From Actinomycetes bacterium (GTDB lineage Bacteria; Actinomycetota; Actinomycetes; Mycobacteriales; Mycobacteriaceae), in the NCBI GenBank assembly GCA_029780675.1, contig JAKOYE010000231.1, positions 1 through 44,305 on the forward strand: a stretch of DNA of 44,305 bases. Direction: 5' to 3'. Position 1 is the first letter of the stretch. Every line of letters begins with the position of its first letter. The notes below the pieces were generated by a model. It saw only the letters and a program-made list of their open reading frames with translations, did not search any database and had not been told where the DNA came from. Shown piece by piece: positions 1-7,938 of this stretch. Position numbers and translations under genes: made by a program.

Positions 1-1
1 G

Positions 2-3000
2 ACACCCCCCGACCCGGCGATCGCCGCGGCGGGGGACGGGATGGTGGAGGTCGCGGTTCGGGTGGATGACTCGGTGCTCGGGCGGCGCCGCCCGGCGCGG
101 GTGCTGGCCGGGGCGACGGCGGCGGACGTCGAGTTCGCCTTCGAATTCGAGGATGCCGAACCAGGCTGGACCATGCACATGATCAGCCACTTCCACTACG
201 ACCCGGTGTGGTGGAACACCCAGGGCGCCTACACCAGCGTGTGGACCGAGGACCCGCCCGGCCGCTGCAAACAGAACAACGCCTTCGCCCTGGTGGCCGC
301 GCACCTGGAGATGGCCCGCCGCGACCCGGTGTACAAGTTCGTCCTCGCCGAGGTCGACTACCTCAAGCCGTATTTCGACGCGCACCCCGAGGATCGCGGC
401 GACCTGCTGCGGTTCATCGCCGAGGGCCGGGTGGAGGTGATGGGCGGCACCTACAACGAGCCCAACACAAACCTGACCGGGCCGGAGACCGCGATCCGGA
501 ACTTCGTGCACGGCATCGGGTTCCAGCGCGACGTTCTCGGGGCCGCGCCGGCGACCGCCTGGCAGCTCGACGTGTTCGGCCACGACCCGCAGTTTCCGGG
601 GATGGCCGCCGACGCCGGACTGACCTCGTCGTCGTGGGCGCGTGGGCCGCACCACCAGTGGGGGCCGATGGCTGGCTCCGGTGATCCGCGGCGGATGCAG
701 TTCCGCAGCGAATTCGAGTGGATCGCCCCGTCGGGGCTGGGGTTGCTGACCCACTACATGCCCGCGCACTACGCCGCCGGGTGGTGGATGGACTCGTCGA
801 CCTCGCTGGCCGAGGCCGAGGAGGCTACCTATGCGCTGTTCCGCGAGCTTAAGTCGGTGGCCCTGACCCGTAACATCCTGCTGCCGGTCGGCACCGACTA
901 CACCCCGCCCAACGCCTGGGTCACCGACATCCACCGGGACTGGAACGCCCGGTATTGCTGGCCGCGGTTCGTCTGCGCGATCCCCGCCGAGTTCTTTGCC
1001 GCGGTGCGCGCGGAGTTGGACGGCCGCGGTCGGGCGCCGTCGCCGCAGACCCGGGACATGAACCCGATCTACACCGGCAAGGACGTGTCCTACATCGACA
1101 CCAAACAGGCCAACCGCGCCGCCGAGGATGCGGTGCTCGGCGCGGAGCGGTTCGCGGTGTTCGCCGCGCTGCTCGGCGGGACGAGCTACCCGGAAGCCGC
1201 ACTGGCCAAGGCGTGGGTGCAACTGGCGTGGGGCGCCCATCATGACGCCATCACCGGCTCGGAGTCCGATCAGGTCTACCTGGACCTGCTGACCGGCTGG
1301 CGGGACGCCTGGGAGCTGGGCCGGACGGCGCGATCGGCTGCGCTGGAGGTGTTGTCCGTCGCGGTGGGTGGCTCGGATCGTTCGGTGGTGGTGTGGAATC
1401 CATTGGCGCACAGGCGATCCGATGTGGTGTCGATTCCGGTGGATGCGGACGTGACGGTGCTGGACTCCGCCGACCGGCCGGTGCCGTCGGTGGTGTCGGA
1501 TGGCGTGCTCAGTTTCTGGGCCTCCGACGTCGACTCCCTGGGGTGGCGCAGCTACCGGCTGGCCGACGGCGCCGCATCCTCGTGGGAGGCCTGCGACGGG
1601 GTGGAGATCGCCAACGCGACGATGCGGGTGCGGGTTGACCCGGCCCGGGGCGGGGCGGTGGTATCACTGCTGCACGGCGGGCGTGAGGCGCTGGCCGCCG
1701 GCCGGGTGGGCAACGAGTTGGCGGTGTACGACGAGTACCCCGCGCACCCCGAGGCGGGGGAGGGGCCGTGGCACCTGCTGCCGTCCGGGCCGGTGATGTG
1801 TTCCTCGGCGTACCCCGCCTCTGTGCAGGCCTACCGCAGCGCGCTGGGGCAGCGACTGGTGGTGTCCGGGGCGATCGGGGGCCTGCTGCGCTACACCCAG
1901 ACGCTGACCCTGTGGGACGGGGTCGACAGGCTGGACTGCCGAATCACCGTCGACGACTTCACCGGTGCCGACACACTGCTGCGGCTGCGCTGGCCGTGCC
2001 CGGTGCCCGGGGCGCTGCCGGTCAGCGAGGTCGGCGACGCCGTCATCGGGCGCGGGTTCGGGCTGCTGCACGACCATGATCACGACCGGGCCCCCCACGA
2101 CAGGGCCGTCGACACCGCGCACCACCCGTGGACCCTGGACAACCCCGCACACGGCTGGTTCGGGCTGTCCTCCTGCGTGCGGATCCAGGTGGGGGAGTGC
2201 ACCCGCGCGATGTCGGTGGCCGAGGTCATCAGCCCCTCGGGGACGGGTCCGGACGCACGGGAGGTGATGGTCGCCCTGGTGCGGGCGGGGGTGACCGCCA
2301 CCTGCAGTGCCGCGGAACGGCCTCGCTACGGCCACCTGGAGGTCGACTCCAACCTGCCCGACGCCCGCATCGCTCTCGGCGGCCCGGACGAAAACCCCTT
2401 CACCGCGGCGGTACTGGCGGCCTGTGACCCGGCCTACCGGGCCGAACTCGACCGCATGCTGGCCCGGCATGGACGCGCCCGGCTCTTCGTCCCCGCCGTC
2501 TCCGCGCTGGACACGGTGTGGGTGCCCGACGCCGACCTGCGCGGGGTGCGGGACCTGCCGGTGCTGATCGTCTGCGGTGACGTTGACTCCCTGGTCGATG
2601 ATCTCGGTGACGCGGTGATCGACGTCGTTCAGGATTGCCCGGCCGGGCTCGGTGACTTCGATTCCCGCACCGTCGCATTGATCAACCGCGGGGTGCCCGG
2701 GTTCGCCGTCGAACGCGACGGCACCCTGCACGCCTCCCTGATGCGGTCCTGCACCGGGTGGCCGTCGGGAACCTGGATCGACCCGCCACGGCGCACCGCG
2801 CCGGACGGCTCCAACTTCCAGTTGCAGCATTGGAGCCACACCTTCGACTTCGCGCTGGTGTGCGGAGCGGGCGACTGGCGTGACATCGGAATGCCCAGCC
2901 GCAGTGCGGAGTTCAACCATCCGATGGTGTGCGTGCCCACCGGCCCGGGCAGCGGCGCACTGCCCGCCGACGGGTCGCTGCTCACCGTCGAGCCCGCCGG

Positions 3001-4027
3001 GGCGGTCGCCCTCGGTGCCCTCAAGGTGGCAGGGAACCCCACTGCCACCGGCAGCGCCTCCGTCGTCGACCCCGGAACGGTCACGCTGCGGCTGGTCGAA
3101 ACCACCGGCGCCCCTGCCGACGTGACGCTGTCCAGCTCGGTCGCGGAGATCGCCGAACTGTGTGCGGCCGACTTGCTGGAGGACCCGCGTTCCGGGGACG
3201 TCGATCCGCTGGCGCTGCACGGGTTTCAGATCGCCACCGTGCGTGCCCGCCTCGACGCGGCCTCGGTGATCGACGCCGGCCGTCCGTTGGCTCCAGAGGC
3301 CGAACCCGCCCAGCCGCTGTACGCCCGGTACTGGCTGCACAACCGTGGGCCCGCCCCGCTGGGTGGTTTGCCCGCGGTGGCCCACCTGCACCCGTCCGCG
3401 CTGCGGGCCACACCGGGGGAGAACGTGCGGTTGCGGCTGAGCGTGGCCTCGGACTGCAGCGACGCCACGGTGCGCGCGGATGTCGGTGTGACGGCGCCGC
3501 ACGGCTGGGCGTGCGTCCCGGTGGTGCACAGCTACGAACTGCCCGTCCGCGGTCATCAGCAGAGTTGGGTCGAGTTGACCGTGCCCGCCGATGCCGAACC
3601 CGGCCACTACCCGGTGCGCGCCGCCCTGCACCTGACCGGCGATGTGCCGCCGGCGTGGCGGCAGACCGTCGAGGACGTCTGCGTCATCACCGTCGGGGAG
3701 CCGGACCCAGACCTGGTGAGGCTGGCCGCTGAGCCCGCCGACGTCGTCGTCGCCCGGGGCGGAACCGCCCGGCTCACCGCCGCCGTCGCCTCCGGGGCGC
3801 ACGGCGACCTGGCGCTGGAGGCCCACCTGATCAGCCCGTGGGGTACCTGGGAGTGGATCGGCCCGGCCTCGCTGGGTGCGATGCTGCCCGCACTGTCCAC
3901 CGTCGAGGTGGGATTCGAGGTGAGCCCGCCGCCCTGGCTGGCCCCGGGACGGTGGTGGGCGCTGATCCGGATCGGCTGCGCGGGTCGGCTGCTGTACACC
4001 CCCGCGGTCGCGGTGACCGTCACATGA
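2..4027 (+). CDS. Alpha-mannosidase, GH38 (5' end open at window edge)
   Basis: Retaining glycoside hydrolase of family 38, expected to remove alpha-mannosyl residues from mannosylated glycans. The frame has no stop back to base 2, so the true start may lie outside; the first ATG in the window is at 41 (residue 1 here). Zinc and catalytic motifs are clear. The N-terminal HFHYDPVWW (residues 50-58) supplies a metal-binding Asp. WQLDVFGHDPQ (about 174-184) carries the nucleophile Asp. GAHHDAITGSESDQ (about 397-410) is the family's HHDAITG metal/helical-domain signature. A long beta-rich C-terminal half follows. The length (at least 1328 residues) is near that of the mycobacterial Rv0648 protein, and the synteny agrees. 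The stop overlaps the next gene's ATG (ATGA at 4024-4027), so the two are probably translationally coupled. No signal peptide is visible. Family call is secure; the physiological substrate is unknown. Confidence 0.93.
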   Translation, partial: TPPDPAIAAAGDGMVEVAVRVDDSVLGRRRPARVLAGATAADVEFAFEFEDAEPGWTMHMISHFHYDPVWWNTQGAYTSVWTEDPPGRCKQNNAFALVAAHLEMARRDPVYKFVLAEVDYLKPYFDAHPEDRGDLLRFIAEGRVEVMGGTYNEPNTNLTGPETAIRNFVHGIGFQRDVLGAAPATAWQLDVFGHDPQFPGMAADAGLTSSSWARGPHHQWGPMAGSGDPRRMQFRSEFEWIAPSGLGLLTHYMPAHYAAGWWMDSSTSLAEAEEATYALFRELKSVALTRNILLPVGTDYTPPNAWVTDIHRDWNARYCWPRFVCAIPAEFFAAVRAELDGRGRAPSPQTRDMNPIYTGKDVSYIDTKQANRAAEDAVLGAERFAVFAALLGGTSYPEAALAKAWVQLAWGAHHDAITGSESDQVYLDLLTGWRDAWELGRTARSAALEVLSVAVGGSDRSVVVWNPLAHRRSDVVSIPVDADVTVLDSADRPVPSVVSDGVLSFWASDVDSLGWRSYRLADGAASSWEACDGVEIANATMRVRVDPARGGAVVSLLHGGREALAAGRVGNELAVYDEYPAHPEAGEGPWHLLPSGPVMCSSAYPASVQAYRSALGQRLVVSGAIGGLLRYTQTLTLWDGVDRLDCRITVDDFTGADTLLRLRWPCPVPGALPVSEVGDAVIGRGFGLLHDHDHDRAPHDRAVDTAHHPWTLDNPAHGWFGLSSCVRIQVGECTRAMSVAEVISPSGTGPDAREVMVALVRAGVTATCSAAERPRYGHLEVDSNLPDARIALGGPDENPFTAAVLAACDPAYRAELDRMLARHGRARLFVPAVSALDTVWVPDADLRGVRDLPVLIVCGDVDSLVDDLGDAVIDVVQDCPAGLGDFDSRTVALINRGVPGFAVERDGTLHASLMRSCTGWPSGTWIDPPRRTAPDGSNFQLQHWSHTFDFALVCGAGDWRDIGMPSRSAEFNHPMVCVPTGPGSGALPADGSLLTVEPAGAVALGALKVAGNPTATGSASVVDPGTVTLRLVETTGAPADVTLSSSVAEIAELCAADLLEDPRSGDVDPLALHGFQIATVRARLDAASVIDAGRPLAPEAEPAQPLYARYWLHNRGPAPLGGLPAVAHLHPSALRATPGENVRLRLSVASDCSDATVRADVGVTAPHGWACVPVVHSYELPVRGHQQSWVELTVPADAEPGHYPVRAALHLTGDVPPAWRQTVEDVCVITVGEPDPDLVRLAAEPADVVVARGGTARLTAAVASGAHGDLALEAHLISPWGTWEWIGPASLGAMLPALSTVEVGFEVSPPPWLAPGRWWALIRIGCAGRLLYTPAVAVTVT

Positions 4028-4569
4028 ACGCGGCAACCGTTGCCGGACAACCGGTTTCGACCGCCGAGGTGGACGCCCGAGAGGCCGCGCTGCGGGCATC
4101 CCCGGTGGCCTCCGTGCTGCCCCGGCCGGGTACCAGCGAGGGCCGGCAGCTGCGGCGCTGGCTCACCCAGGTGCTGGTCACCGAGAGGGTGGTGGCGCTT
4201 GCGGCCGCGGATCTCGGGGTGAGCGCCGAGGGCGCGCCCGCCGAGTCCGAGGTGCTGCCCGACCTGACCGCCCGACTGGAGATCGGCAGCGTCGCCGCCG
4301 GGGTGCTGGCCGACCCGATGGCCCGCGCGGTCTTCGCCCACGTCACCGCAGGCGTCGACGTCGACCCCGCCGCCGTCGCCGACTACCACCGTCGTAACCC
4401 GGACCGATTCGCCTCGGACGCCGCCCTGGCGGATCACCTGCGCGGGGCCGCGCGGCGGCGGGCCTTCCGGCTGTGGCTGGACCAGCGCCGGGCCGCGCTG
4501 GTGCAGTTGGCGCCCGGCTACGAACATCCCGGCGACCCCCGCCAACCCGACAACATCCATCGGCACTGA
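4024..4569 (+). CDS. Small SurA_N-like protein in the position of Rv0649 ('fabD2')
   Basis: A 181-residue protein whose ATG overlaps the mannosidase stop. It opens with ATVAGQPVSTAEVDARE, has a basic helical stretch (RQLRRWLTQVLVTERVV) and then DYHRRNPDRF. That order (xVNGxxIs..E, helices, YYxxNxxxF) resembles the N-terminal chaperone domain of SurA/PrsA-type peptidyl-prolyl isomerases, but there is no PPIase domain and no signal peptide. In M. tuberculosis the gene at this position is named fabD2 (malonyl-CoA:ACP transacylase). I see no GHSxG nucleophile motif, so that name is not supported here. The frame stays open upstream to 3838, inside the mannosidase gene, so a longer form is possible, but the ATGA overlap favours 4024. 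It lies between two sugar-metabolism genes. Function unknown. Confidence 0.8.
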   Translation: MNAATVAGQPVSTAEVDAREAALRASPVASVLPRPGTSEGRQLRRWLTQVLVTERVVALAAADLGVSAEGAPAESEVLPDLTARLEIGSVAAGVLADPMARAVFAHVTAGVDVDPAAVADYHRRNPDRFASDAALADHLRGAARRRAFRLWLDQRRAALVQLAPGYEHPGDPRQPDNIHRH

Positions 4570-4600
4570 CTCACTGACCGGCACTGACGAGGGAGATCCT

Positions 4601-5482
4601 GTGCGCCTGGCCATCGACATCGGCGGTACGAAGATCGCCACCGGGATCGTCGACGACGACGGCACGCTGCTGCGCAGCGCCCGGCAGCCCACCCCGCGCG
4701 ACGCCGACCCCGACCAGGTGTGGGCCGCCGCGGAGCGGGCCATCGCCGAGGTACTCGACGGACCGGTGTCCGGGGTCGGCATCTCCTCGGCCGGGCCGAT
4801 CGACCTCGCCGGCGGCACCATCAGCCCGGTCAACATCCCCGCCTGGCGTGGCTTCCCGGTGGTGGACCGGGTCGCCGCGGCCGTACCCGGGGTGCCGGTG
4901 CGCCTGGCCGGCGACGGATTGTGCATGGCACTCGGCGAGCACTGGCGCGGAGCGGGCCAGGGAGCGGAGGCCCTGCTCGGCATGGTCGTCTCGACCGGGA
5001 TCGGCGGCGGCCTGGTGCTCGACGGCAGGCCCTACTCCGGGCGCACCGGCAATGCCGGCCACGTCGGGCATGTGGTCGTCGACGTCGACGGACCGGCATG
5101 CGCGTGTGGTGGGCGCGGCTGTGTGGAGGCCATCGCCAGCGGGCCGCACCTGGTGTCCTTGGCCCGCGCGCAGGGCTGGACCGGCGCCGACGCGAAGGAG
5201 CTGTCCGACGCGGCGTCGGCCGGGGATGCCGTTGCGCTGCAGGCCTTCCGCCGCGGGGCGCGGGCCGTCGCGGCGATGATCGCCTCGGTGGCCGCGGTCT
5301 GCGATCTGGACCTCGTCGTCATCGGCGGGGGAGTGGCGCAGGCCGGGCCGGTGCTGTTCGACCCGCTACACGAGGCGCTGGGCGACTATTGCGGGCTGAG
5401 CTTCGTCGAGGGGCTGCGGGTGGTGCCCGCCGCCCTCGGGGGTGCTGCGGGGCTGGTGGGGGCCGCGGCCCTGCTGCGCTGA
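4601..5482 (+). CDS. ROK-family sugar kinase (glucokinase-like)
   Basis: A 293-residue ATP-dependent hexose kinase of the ROK family, acting in the cytoplasm. The N-terminal phosphate loop is DIGGTK (residues 6-11). The sugar-binding and zinc region is GHVGHVVVD (about 153-161) followed by CACGGRGCVE (167-176), the family's CxCGxxGCxE zinc motif. A second glycine-rich nucleotide motif, VVIGGGVAQAG, lies near the C-terminus. GTG start at 4601 behind GGGAGA (4591-4596). It follows the mannosidase and SurA_N-like genes by 31 bases and probably shares their transcript, so mannose or glucose released by the hydrolase is a reasonable substrate guess. The equivalent M. tuberculosis gene is Rv0650. 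Substrate specificity cannot be read from the sequence, and it could be a glucokinase, a mannokinase or an N-acyl-hexosamine kinase. Confidence 0.92.
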   Translation: MRLAIDIGGTKIATGIVDDDGTLLRSARQPTPRDADPDQVWAAAERAIAEVLDGPVSGVGISSAGPIDLAGGTISPVNIPAWRGFPVVDRVAAAVPGVPVRLAGDGLCMALGEHWRGAGQGAEALLGMVVSTGIGGGLVLDGRPYSGRTGNAGHVGHVVVDVDGPACACGGRGCVEAIASGPHLVSLARAQGWTGADAKELSDAASAGDAVALQAFRRGARAVAAMIASVAAVCDLDLVVIGGGVAQAGPVLFDPLHEALGDYCGLSFVEGLRVVPAALGGAAGLVGAAALLR

Positions 5483-5500
5483 TACGCAGGGCCGGGTGAA

Positions 5501-6145
5501 GTGCAGGCTGAGATAGCCATGGCTACCGTTCGCCGCGTGCCATCCCAAGCACTGTCCCGGTGGAGAAAGGAACGCCGCGGAGTGCTTGACAGTCTTGAGG
5601 CAATTCACGCGCAGGTTACGGGTGGGCGTCGCGGGCGTCAGGCTGCGACTGAGCACCTGAACTTGGCCCTGTTCGTGCGCCTCGCAGCCGAGTTCCAAGG
5701 CTTCTGCCGTGATCTGCACGATGACGCGGCGATCCGGATCACGGGCGGTCTACCGGACGAGTTCGCCGGGCGAGTACCGGTATTCCTCGGAGTGCTTGCC
5801 AAGAACCGCAAACTGGACAGGGGTAATGCCGCGCCCGGCAGCATCGGCGCAGACTTCGGCAATCTCGGCATGTCCCTATGGCCCACGATCTACGCGAAGT
5901 ACCCGACTCAGGGGCAGAGGTGGAATCGCGTGCTTGAACGGTTAAACCAGGTGCGTAATGCGGTGGCACACAGCGACACCGTCAAACTGGCGCTGGCGAA
6001 ACAAGCACAGCCGCTGACGTTGACGACTTTCCGCAGGTGGCGCGGTTCGCTGAACGCTGCGGCCGGTGGTTTGGACGCAGTCGTGGGCGCATACTTGAAG
6101 GACCTGACCGGCGCATCAGCGTGGGACATCGGCGTGGGGAACTAG
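5501..6145 (+). CDS. HEPN-like protein, putative RNase of an accessory pair
   Basis: A 214-residue, mostly alpha-helical protein. Near the C-terminus it carries RLNQVRNAVAHSD, which contains RNAVAH, the Rx4H catalytic signature of HEPN-domain ribonucleases, in the typical 'R(N)xxxH' setting at the end of a helix. The earlier segment LALFVRLAAEFQGFCRDLHDDAA resembles the first HEPN helices. HEPN proteins often act as toxins or RNA-cleaving effectors in toxin-antitoxin and phage-defence systems, but I cannot place this one in a named subfamily. GTG at 5501 is the first start; ATG 5519 and GTG 5537 are alternatives. The stop (6143-6145) overlaps the Shine-Dalgarno sequence of a 58-codon gene, so the two are coupled. 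No such gene lies at this point in M. tuberculosis as I recall it, and the base composition looks less GC-rich than the flanks, both pointing to later acquisition. Confidence 0.68.
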   Translation: MQAEIAMATVRRVPSQALSRWRKERRGVLDSLEAIHAQVTGGRRGRQAATEHLNLALFVRLAAEFQGFCRDLHDDAAIRITGGLPDEFAGRVPVFLGVLAKNRKLDRGNAAPGSIGADFGNLGMSLWPTIYAKYPTQGQRWNRVLERLNQVRNAVAHSDTVKLALAKQAQPLTLTTFRRWRGSLNAAAGGLDAVVGAYLKDLTGASAWDIGVGN

Positions 6146-6155
6146 GAGGGCATCG

Positions 6156-6332
6156 GTGGCTAAGCGCGCAATGCAGCCCGGTGATCGCATTCGGGTCCAC
6201 TGGGGTGACCGCGAGGTATTCGGTGTGGTGACGAGCGTGAGCGGTGACCGCATCCACGTAGATCTGACCATTGATGGCGCCGATGAACCGATTTCGGCGC
6301 TTTTTCGGAGCGGCCAACTCCTGCCCGCGTGA
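6156..6332 (+). CDS. 58-residue SH3-like small protein coupled to the HEPN gene
   Basis: A short gene running from GTG 6156 to TGA 6330-6332, with a strong AGGAGG (6144-6149) that overlaps the stop of the upstream HEPN gene. The product begins MAKRAMQPGDRIRVHW, continues GDREVFGVVTSVSGDRI and ends RSGQLLPA. The pattern of PGDxIRV, a short turn, GVVTSVSGDRI and HVDLTIDG looks like a small five-stranded SH3/KOW-type barrel, a fold often used to bind RNA or protein. An ATG at 6171 is a weaker alternative start. The tight coupling suggests it works with the HEPN protein, as partner, antitoxin or targeting subunit. That role is inference; I know of no named family. Confidence 0.6.
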   Translation: MAKRAMQPGDRIRVHWGDREVFGVVTSVSGDRIHVDLTIDGADEPISALFRSGQLLPA

Positions 6333-6447
6333 GTCGCTGGAACCGCTGGAGTCCGTGAAATCGCCGGAGGCCGCCGGAAACCAAGAGAGGTGGGTTTTCC
6401 CACCTCGGAGCGACTCTCAGCGACTTACTCCCGTCGAGTAGCCAGTG

Positions 6448-6484
6448 ACCTTCGAGCGACTTCGGCGTGGAGTCGCTCGAAGGT
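6448..6484. repeat. 14-bp perfect inverted repeat
   Basis: Left arm ACCTTCGAGCGACT (6448-6461), 9-base spacer, right arm AGTCGCTCGAAGGT (6471-6484). The arms match perfectly. It lacks a T-tract, so it is not an obvious terminator. A regulator site, a small repeat element or an RNA hairpin are all possible. Confidence 0.75.
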
Positions 6485-6499
6485 GGAGAAAGTGCATTC

Positions 6500-6544
6500 T
6501 GTCCCGGTGCCGCACCCGCGGCGGTGTCCCGGTGCCGCACCCGC
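6500..6544. repeat. Direct repeat, two 20-base copies, period 25
   Basis: TGTCCCGGTGCCGCACCCGC occurs at 6500-6519 and again at 6525-6544, about 20 bases upstream of the proposed rplJ -35 box. It may be an upstream activator site or a slippage duplication. Confidence 0.7.
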
Positions 6545-6564
6545 AGCAAGGTTGCGGCGGCGTT

Positions 6565-6594
6565 TTGGCTCATCCACGGCTCGCGGGGTACCGT
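6565..6594 (+). promoter_or_regulatory. Probable rplJ-rplL promoter
   Basis: TTGGCT (6565-6570) and TACCGT (6589-6594), separated by 18 bases, fit a mycobacterial housekeeping sigma promoter. They would leave a leader of roughly 200 bases before rplJ, as expected for an L10-regulated transcript. Confidence 0.5.
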
Positions 6595-6639
6595 TGTCCA
6601 GTTCCACCGAAGACCGTCGGTCACCGATGCGCACCCGCG

Positions 6640-6750
6640 AATCGGTTGAAAGTCCCGGGAATCCGGGCGGCCCACGCAGGAGGACGAGGCATCCGCCGCT
6701 GCGCGTCAGCGGTTCTTCACGCCCCGGCCGTCTGCGCCGGGGCGTTCGTG
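6640..6750 (+). promoter_or_regulatory. L10-type ribosomal protein leader with hairpin
   Basis: The leader before rplJ contains a 10-bp GC-rich hairpin, ACGCCCCGGC (6719-6728) with GCCGGGGCGT (6736-6745), followed by a T-rich run. This is the expected place for an L10(L12)4 autoregulatory element. The boundaries are approximate, and I infer the class from position and structure. Confidence 0.5.
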
Positions 6751-6798
6751 TTTCCGGGCTTCATACAGCCCGACACCCCCACCACGAGGAGGCACTGC

Positions 6799-7326
6799 AT
6801 GGCAAAGGCCGACAAAGCCACCGCCGTCGCCGAGATCACCGAGCAGTTCAAGGCGTCGACGGCCACCGTGGTCACCGAATACCGCGGCCTGACCGTGGCC
6901 AACCTCGCCGAACTGCGCCGCTCCCTGAGCGGCCATGCCACCTACACCGTCGCCAAGAACACGCTGGTGAAGCGGGCGGCGGCGGAGGCCGGCATCGAGG
7001 GCATGGACGACCTGTTCGCCGGTCCCACGGCGATCGCGTTCGTCAGCGGCGAGGCCGTTGACGCGGCGAAGGTGATCAAGAAGTTCGCCAAGGACCACAA
7101 GGCGCTGGTCATCAAGGGCGGCTACATGGACGGACACCCGCTGTCCGTCTCCGAGGTCGAGCGGATCGCCGACCTCGAATCCCGCGAGGTGCTGCTGGCC
7201 AAGCTGGCCGGCGCGATGAAGGGCAACCTGGCCAAGGCGGCCGGGCTGTTCAACGCACCCGCGTCGCAGATGGCACGGCTTGCCGCTGCCCTGCAGGAAA
7301 AGAAGTCCGGCGAGACCGCCGCCTAA
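6799..7326 (+). CDS. rplJ: 50S ribosomal protein L10
   Basis: 175-residue L10, the stalk base protein that binds 23S rRNA and anchors the L7/L12 dimers needed for translation factor binding. ATG 6799 is chosen because AGGAGG (6787-6792) sits at good spacing and the protein begins [17 protein letters not shown]. The frame remains open upstream to 6445, but that is leader sequence. Conserved L10 blocks are visible, including [32 protein letters not shown] and the C-terminal Ala/Gln/Lys helix that binds L7/L12. rplL follows after 36 bases. L10 probably represses its own operon through the leader. Confidence 0.98.
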   Translation: MAKADKATAVAEITEQFKASTATVVTEYRGLTVANLAELRRSLSGHATYTVAKNTLVKRAAAEAGIEGMDDLFAGPTAIAFVSGEAVDAAKVIKKFAKDHKALVIKGGYMDGHPLSVSEVERIADLESREVLLAKLAGAMKGNLAKAAGLFNAPASQMARLAAALQEKKSGETAA

Positions 7327-7362
7327 CCACCCCCGAGAAACACACCGAAGAAAGGCACCACC

Positions 7363-7749
7363 ATGGCAAAGCTCACCACCGAAGAACTGCTCGACGCGTT
7401 CAAGGAAATGACCCTGCTCGAGCTCTCCGAGTTCGTGAAGCAGTTCGAAGAGGTCTTCGAGGTCACCGCGGCCGCCCCGGTCGCCGTTGCCGCCGTCGGG
7501 GGCGCTGCCGCCCCGGCCGAGGCCGCTGAAGAGCAGTCCGAGTTCGACGTCATCCTCGAGGGCGCCGGCGACAAGAAGATCGGCGTCATCAAGGTCGTCC
7601 GCGAGATCGTCTCCGGCCTGGGCCTCAAGGAGGCCAAGGACCTCGTCGACGGCGCTCCCAAGCCCGTCCTGGAGAAGGTCAACAAGGAGGCCGCCGACGA
7701 CGCCAAGGCCAAGCTCGAGGCTGCCGGCGCCACGGTCTCGGTCAAGTAG
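7363..7749 (+). CDS. rplL: 50S ribosomal protein L7/L12
   Basis: 128-residue acidic stalk protein present in several dimers per ribosome, which recruits EF-Tu and EF-G and stimulates their GTPase activity. It has the N-terminal dimerisation helices ([19 protein letters not shown]), an Ala/Val-rich hinge (about residues 37-55) and the conserved C-terminal domain with [20 protein letters not shown]. Co-transcribed with rplJ and followed by a strong hairpin terminator at 7763-7801. Confidence 0.98.
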   Translation: MAKLTTEELLDAFKEMTLLELSEFVKQFEEVFEVTAAAPVAVAAVGGAAAPAEAAEEQSEFDVILEGAGDKKIGVIKVVREIVSGLGLKEAKDLVDGAPKPVLEKVNKEAADDAKAKLEAAGATVSVK

Positions 7750-7762
7750 TCCCAACCTCGTG

Positions 7763-7801
7763 AAATCCCCCGTGGGCCCTCGTGGCCCGCGGGGGATTTT
7801 T
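7763..7801 (+). terminator. Rho-independent-type terminator after rplL
   Basis: 16-bp stem, AAATCCCCCGTGGGCC against GGCCCGCGGGGGATTT, with one G-T pair and loop CTCGT, ending in a run of five T. It closes the rplJ-rplL operon and separates it from mkl. Confidence 0.9.
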
Positions 7802-7853
7802 CATGGGGAGCCGGGTGGACAACCGCACGGGTCACGAGACGGTGAACCAAACG

Positions 7854-7883
7854 TCAAACCCACCCGCATCCGTGCGCTACAGT
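7854..7883 (+). promoter_or_regulatory. Probable mkl/mceG promoter
   Basis: TACAGT (7878-7883) is a good -10 box. A weak -35 (TCAAAC, 7854-7859) lies 18 bases upstream. A start of transcription near 7890 would exclude the in-frame GTG at 7882 as start codon and supports translation from 7939. Confidence 0.45.
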
Positions 7884-7938
7884 GACTCAAACCACAGGGC
7901 TGTTCCTGTGCAGAAATCGTGTGGCCGGAAGGATTTCA

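Larger units (their letters stand above)
6333..6640. other. Structured non-coding stretch upstream of rplJ
   Basis: No convincing gene. It holds a hairpin GAGGTGGG-TTTT-CCCACCTC (6387-6406), which could end the HEPN transcript although no T-run follows. It also holds a 14-bp perfect inverted repeat (6448-6461/6471-6484), a 20-base direct repeat with 25-base period (6500-6519 and 6525-6544) and a likely rplJ promoter (6565-6594). Confidence 0.6.

Noticed and set aside
1664..4099. An 811-codon minus-strand frame across the mannosidase
   Set aside because: Shadow frame rich in Arg/Pro/Gly without recognisable domains.
6445..6798. Upstream extension of L10
   Set aside because: Contains promoter and leader hairpins; ATG 6799 has a strong Shine-Dalgarno and gives the normal L10 N-terminus.
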